From JAXGPP01 sp040766885 (GTDB taxonomy: Bacteria; Planctomycetota; Planctomycetia; Pirellulales; Thermoguttaceae), in NCBI GenBank assembly GCA_040766885.1, contig JAXGPP010000001.1:1-64000 (forward strand): a DNA stretch of 64,000 nt, written 5' to 3'. Positions 60,576-64,000 of this stretch are shown here, piece after piece (the first letter of the stretch is position 1; each line of letters starts with the position of its first letter). The position numbers were made by a program, and so were the translations under genes. Under the pieces are notes generated by a model. That model saw only the letters and a program-made list of their open reading frames with translations, had not been told where the DNA came from and ran no database searches.

Positions 60576-61943
60576 CTACCGACAGACCTCCTCCAGCACT
60601 TCCTCCAGCACGGTGAAGCTTTCGCGGAGCGGCTCTTCGTCGATCACCAGGGGCGGTGAGACTTTCACCGAGGCGCCGCCGAAGCCGACGGGGGCGAACA
60701 TCAACAGGCCTCTCTCGACGCAGCGCCAGACGACCGCCTTGGCCAGTTCGGCGTTGGGCTCGATGCCGCCCGGCTTGACCATGTGGAGCGAGGCAACGAG
60801 ACCTTTGCCGTGCACTGTACCAACGTGCTTGGGGAAACTCGCGGCGATACGGCGGAGTTCACCCTGCAGGATTTCGCCGAGCGTGCGCGACCGCTCGACG
60901 AGGTTCTCTTCTTCGATCACTTCGAGGTTGGCGATCACCGCCGCCGCGCAGAGCGGATTTCCCGTGTGGGTCGAGGTCATCGAGCCGGGGGGATAGAGGT
61001 CCATGATCTCCGGACGCCCGATCACGGCCGAAATCGGCAGGCCGCTGGAGATCCCCTTGCCGCAGCAGATCAGGTCGGGCAGCACGCCGTAGTGCTCGAA
61101 GCCCCAGTACGTACCCGTGCGGCCGAAGCCGGCCTGGACTTCGTCGAATATCAGGAGCACGCCGTTCTCATCGCACCAGGCGCGGAGCTTCTGGATGTAT
61201 TCGGGCGGGGCGAAGCTGGCGTTGCCACCCTGGTAGGTCTCGGTGATCACGCCGGCGACCATGTCGGGAGTGACCCCCTGCCCTTCCAGTGACTCGATGA
61301 ACAGCTCGAACCGGGTGTCGGGGCAGCGAAAGCCGTCGGGGAACGGAACCTGGACCATATCCTTGTCGAGATTCACGATCCATTGCTTCAGGCTGGGGAT
61401 GCCACCGATCATTTGCGAGCCGAGCGTGCGGCCATGGAAGGCGTTCTGGAACGAGACGATGCCGATCTTGCGGTCGCCCGCCGAGATCTTCTGCCCCCAA
61501 CTGCGGGCGAGTTTTACCGCGCACTCAACCGCCTCGGCCCCGGTGGTGAGGAGAAACACTTTCTTGAGCGGATCGGGGGCGACGCGAGCGAGGGCCTCGA
61601 CGGCGCGCGTCCGGGTCTCGGAAGGGAAACAGTAGTTGTGCGTCAGGCCATGGTCGATCTGGTGGCGGATGGCTTGCGAGATCTTGGGGTGGGAATGCCC
61701 GGCATTCGTCACCAGCACGCCGCTTGACCAGTCGAGCCACTTGTTCCCCCAACGGTCGAAGACCTGGTATCCCTCAGCCCGGTCCCAGATCACCGGCGGT
61801 TGGCCGCTCATCGAACGCGGCTCGTAACGGCGGAGGTTTTCGAGGATCGGGATCGACTCGGGAACGGGAATCTCGGTGACGATACGGCGGTACTTGGTTT
61901 CGATACGGGCGACTTTGCGGGGGGTAAGTTCGACGGTCGACAT
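60576..61943 (-). CDS. Class III PLP-dependent aminotransferase
   Basis: 455 residues from ATG 61943 (MSTVELTPRKVARIETKYRR); the frame is open to 62069 without similarity. Hallmarks are LLIFDEVQAGFGRTGTYWGF and the PLP lysine in CCGKGISSGLPISAV, plus LLTTGAEAVECAVKLAR. It belongs with 4-aminobutyrate/ornithine/aspartate-type aminotransferases that move an amino group from an omega position to 2-oxoglutarate or pyruvate. Exact substrate cannot be read. No pathway partners adjacent. Confidence 0.92.
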   Translation of the reverse strand: MSTVELTPRKVARIETKYRRIVTEIPVPESIPILENLRRYEPRSMSGQPPVIWDRAEGYQVFDRWGNKWLDWSSGVLVTNAGHSHPKISQAIRHQIDHGLTHNYCFPSETRTRAVEALARVAPDPLKKVFLLTTGAEAVECAVKLARSWGQKISAGDRKIGIVSFQNAFHGRTLGSQMIGGIPSLKQWIVNLDKDMVQVPFPDGFRCPDTRFELFIESLEGQGVTPDMVAGVITETYQGGNASFAPPEYIQKLRAWCDENGVLLIFDEVQAGFGRTGTYWGFEHYGVLPDLICCGKGISSGLPISAVIGRPEIMDLYPPGSMTSTHTGNPLCAAAVIANLEVIEEENLVERSRTLGEILQGELRRIAASFPKHVGTVHGKGLVASLHMVKPGGIEPNAELAKAVVWRCVERGLLMFAPVGFGGASVKVSPPLVIDEEPLRESFTVLEEVLEEVCR

Positions 61944-62292
61944 GCTCGCAGCACTCCTCGATGGCAGCAAGAAAGAAAAAAACTCCGAACGGGGCCCGCC
62001 CGGTATTTCGGGGAAAGGCCTTCTCGGAGCTTCATTGGGGCCGGCAGTGCCGCTACGGATGCCGGCCAAGCTGAACAGGTTGTAAGAAACCTCCCGGGAG
62101 GCACATGCGTGGCCGAACGAGAGGCTTCAGCGGCGATTATATCCGCTATACCGTGGGGAGCAAGCCGGTGAAGAGCCTTTGGGAGGCGGAGAATTGCCTG
62201 AGCGTTCGGAGGAACTGGTCCGCCGGCGTCTCGTCCGGCGCGCCCCATTGGCAGACCTCGACGAGACTCCGCGCCGAAGTCGATCAACCCGC

Positions 62293-62320
62293 TTGATCTC
62301 GGAATCCGCTGTGATATACT
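62293..62320 (+). promoter_or_regulatory. Candidate promoter of the cobalamin-riboswitch transcript
   Basis: TTGATC (62293-62298), a 16-base spacer and TATACT (62315-62320), placing a transcript start just before the riboswitch P1 stem at 62335. The remainder of the gene-free stretch 61944-62292 shows nothing else. Confidence 0.55.
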
Positions 62321-62334
62321 GGGCCCCGTTGTAC

Positions 62335-62516
62335 GCGTTGGTGGTCGGCCGCTTGGGCTCCAAGGGCCGACGAACAGGGAACCCGGTGCGAATCCGGGAC
62401 GGTCCCCGCCGCTGTAACCGAGCGGTAACGTTGCGTTCGACTCTCTCGCCATTGTCGCTTTTCGCGACGAGAAGGCCGGGACGCAGTGGCTCGGAAGTCA
62501 GAAGACCTACCAACGC
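62335..62516 (+). promoter_or_regulatory. Cobalamin (B12) riboswitch
   Basis: The conserved core is present in order: GAATCCGGGAC near 62390, GCCGCTGTAACCG near 62408, and the B12-box-like GGAAGTCAGAAGACCTACC near 62493-62511. The closing stem pairs GCGTTGGT (62335-62342) perfectly with ACCAACGC (62509-62516). Binding of adenosylcobalamin normally shuts off downstream expression. The next gene is the DUF1559 gene 118 bases away; the intervening sequence has GCCAGC/GCTGGC complements that could form a ribosome-site sequestering hairpin, but I cannot prove the expression platform. Confidence 0.93.
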
Positions 62517-62634
62517 CGGTCCGGTAGTTCTCCGCGCGGGACGGAGGCTGCAGAAGACGGTTCGTTGGAGGCGTTTGCCAGCCTGCTTCGCTCTTCGCGC
62601 CTGATCCGCGCTGGCGGTGCGCGCGTGAGGAGCG

Positions 62635-63492
62635 ATGGGAGGCAGGACTGCGCGCAGTCTGATGATTTCCTCCTTTCGCTCGCGCCGGGCGGGATTGCCG
62701 GGCTTCACACTCGTGGAGCTGCTGGTGGTCATGGCGATCATTGGTACGCTGATTGCGATCCTGCTGCCGGCCGTGCAGAGGGCCCGCGAAGCCGCCCGGC
62801 GCGCAGGTTGCTTGAACAACCTGCGGCAGATGGGAATCGGCGTGCATCATTACCACGACGCGCTGGGCACGTTTCCGCCCGGCGGCATCGAGCATCGCAC
62901 GACGATCAATCCCGCCACAGGTAGGCCCTACGGGGCCAGCGGCCGGCAGTTGGCGTGGTCGGTGTTTCTGCTTCCCTATGTGGAGCAAGGATCTCTCTAC
63001 GCCCGGATCGACACCGGCAAGTCCTTCGACGCGGTGGAGAATGCCGAGGCGGCGGCCACGGTGCTCTCGATCTACATCTGCCCGAGCGTTCCGCAGGGCA
63101 GCCAGTTGCGATCGGGCCGCGGCCCCTGCCAGTACGGCGGGATTTATGGAGAGCGGATCTCGGGTCCGAACAATCCGCCGAAGGGAGTGATGCTCTACGA
63201 CCGCGCGATCGCGATTGCGGAGATCACGGACGGAACCTCGAACACGCTGATCATCGCGGAAGACGGCGAATTTGCCGACGGGCAGTGGATCAACGCCCGC
63301 AACGTGTTCGACCAGGCGTATGCGATCAATCGCGCCCCTGCCTTCGAGAACGACATCCGCAGCAAGCATCCCGGCGGCGCCAACGGGTTGTTCTGCGACG
63401 GTTCGGCCCATTTCTTGTCCGAGACCATGGACTTGCTGACGCTCGCGGCGATTTGCACTCGCGCGGGCCGGGAAGTCGTTCAGTTGCCATGA
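62635..63492 (+). CDS. DUF1559 pilin-like protein under B12 riboswitch
   Basis: 285 residues from ATG 62635; ATG 62662 (MISSFRSRRAG) is an alternative. The prepilin motif GFTLVELLVVMAIIGTL is intact, followed by NNLRQMGIGVHHYHDALGTF, PYVEQGSLYARI and SNTLIIAEDGEFADG. The family C-terminal H-x-DG element is present (KHPGGANGLFCDGSAHFL). Exported membrane or surface protein of unknown exact role. Being behind a cobalamin riboswitch and just before a DUF4465 gene, it may help display a B12-binding protein (inference). Confidence 0.9.
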   Translation: MGGRTARSLMISSFRSRRAGLPGFTLVELLVVMAIIGTLIAILLPAVQRAREAARRAGCLNNLRQMGIGVHHYHDALGTFPPGGIEHRTTINPATGRPYGASGRQLAWSVFLLPYVEQGSLYARIDTGKSFDAVENAEAAATVLSIYICPSVPQGSQLRSGRGPCQYGGIYGERISGPNNPPKGVMLYDRAIAIAEITDGTSNTLIIAEDGEFADGQWINARNVFDQAYAINRAPAFENDIRSKHPGGANGLFCDGSAHFLSETMDLLTLAAICTRAGREVVQLP

Positions 63493-63563
63493 ATTCGAGA
63501 GTGACTGTTGCACAGTTTTATTGCATAGACGCACGATTTCACGCTTTGATGAAGGAGATTCTC

Positions 63564-64000
63564 ATGAAGTCGACTGGTTTTCGTCGGATGCGGTGGGCAT
63601 TGGCGCTCGCCGTTCTGCTCCCCCTGGCGACAAACGCCGTTGGGGCCAACATCGTGGATTTTGAGGATCTCGACCTCTCGGTCCCTCCGGCCCAGGCCTA
63701 TACCGGAGTTGGGGGAGGGGCGTTCTGGAACGGTTCCGACGAATCGGGCGGGTTCACGAGCGGCGACGCCAGCTTCCTCAATAGCTATAACACGGAGTAC
63801 GGGAGTTGGGAGGGCTGGGCCTACTCGAACACCACCGACACGACCACCGTCGGCTACACCAACCAGTACAGCGCCTATGCCGGCGGCGCCCATAGCGGCA
63901 CTCGGTACGGCGTGTACTTCCAGTCGTGGGTGTTGACGCCCACGCTGACCCTTGCGCCCGACACGACGATCCTCGGCGCGTGGATCACCAACACCACCTA
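63564..64000 (+). CDS. DUF4465 protein, cobalamin-uptake candidate (3' end cut by window edge)
   Basis: The first 145 codons are present, starting at ATG 63564 behind GAAGGAG. A signal peptide (RWALALAVLLPLATNAVGA) is followed by IVDFEDLDLSVPPAQAYTGV and FWNGSDESGGFTSGDASFLN, the recognisable start of DUF4465, a beta-rich surface domain. DUF4465 proteins of Bacteroides (BtuH) bind vitamin B12. Together with the upstream riboswitch this suggests a B12-capture role here. The end is outside the window. Confidence 0.85.
   Translation, partial: MKSTGFRRMRWALALAVLLPLATNAVGANIVDFEDLDLSVPPAQAYTGVGGGAFWNGSDESGGFTSGDASFLNSYNTEYGSWEGWAYSNTTDTTTVGYTNQYSAYAGGAHSGTRYGVYFQSWVLTPTLTLAPDTTILGAWITNTT

Noticed and set aside
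62380..62400. tRNA-like GGTGCGAATCC sequence
   Set aside because: It belongs to the cobalamin riboswitch core; no cloverleaf can be formed around it.

Overview
The window is high-GC bacterial DNA that looks like a planctomycete, probably in or near the Pirellulales. The signs are two DUF1559 pilin-like proteins (one at each end), a two-domain DUF1080 protein, a DUF1580 protein, a BlaI/M56 pair, a giant TPR/ExbB/ExbD cluster, and squalene synthesis by the HpnC-HpnD-HpnE route. I saw no rRNA, tRNA, CRISPR array or insertion sequence.

Layout. 1-885: start of a DUF1559 protein running off the left edge. 1206-2093: nucleoside-phosphorylase-like protein. 2140-9976 (minus): a four-gene envelope cluster (TPR lipid- or periplasm-facing protein, ExbB/TolQ, ExbD/TolR, and a 1093-residue membrane protein ending in a squalene-cyclase-like toroid). 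10255-13492: TerC, a small protein, DUF1080, CBS. 13561-15567 (minus): an enolase-superfamily protein and ispH. 15605-18887: hpnC-hpnD-hpnE, each start overlapping the previous stop. 18915-20285 (minus): OprB-like porin. 20553-23662: a squalene-hopene-cyclase-like enzyme overlapping a glycosyltransferase. IspH supplies isoprenoid precursors, HpnCDE makes squalene, and the cyclase plus glycosyltransferase could turn it into a glycosylated triterpenoid.

24384-28529 (minus) is a large zinc-ribbon/TIR/NACHT-type/WD40 protein, an NLR-like sensor with WD repeats that are identical or nearly so in DNA. Then come a Wzz-like coiled-coil membrane protein, a DUF1778/GNAT toxin-antitoxin pair with a palindrome filling its promoter spacer, an M56/BlaI pair, a LolD/FtsX-type ABC exporter, csrA, and the preQ0/queuosine genes queE, queC and queF.

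41633-56770 is a 15.1-kb integrative element bounded by a 14-bp direct repeat. It carries a tyrosine recombinase next to the left end, DUF1580 and zinc-finger small proteins, a P4-type primase-helicase with an iteron-like array just downstream, two large proteins of unknown (perhaps virion-like) type, a stand-alone M41-like metallopeptidase, a twin-arginine-signal protein and several unrecognised small genes. Removing the element in silico rejoins two host genes with a 4-bp ATGA overlap, which is strong support for the exact ends.

Right of the element: the interrupted zinc-ribbon membrane gene, a Gfo/Idh/MocA oxidoreductase, a coupled AAA ATPase plus TOPRIM (DUF4276-like) pair that resembles split OLD/PARIS-type defence systems, a class III aminotransferase, and a cobalamin riboswitch leading into a DUF1559 gene and a DUF4465 gene cut by the right edge.
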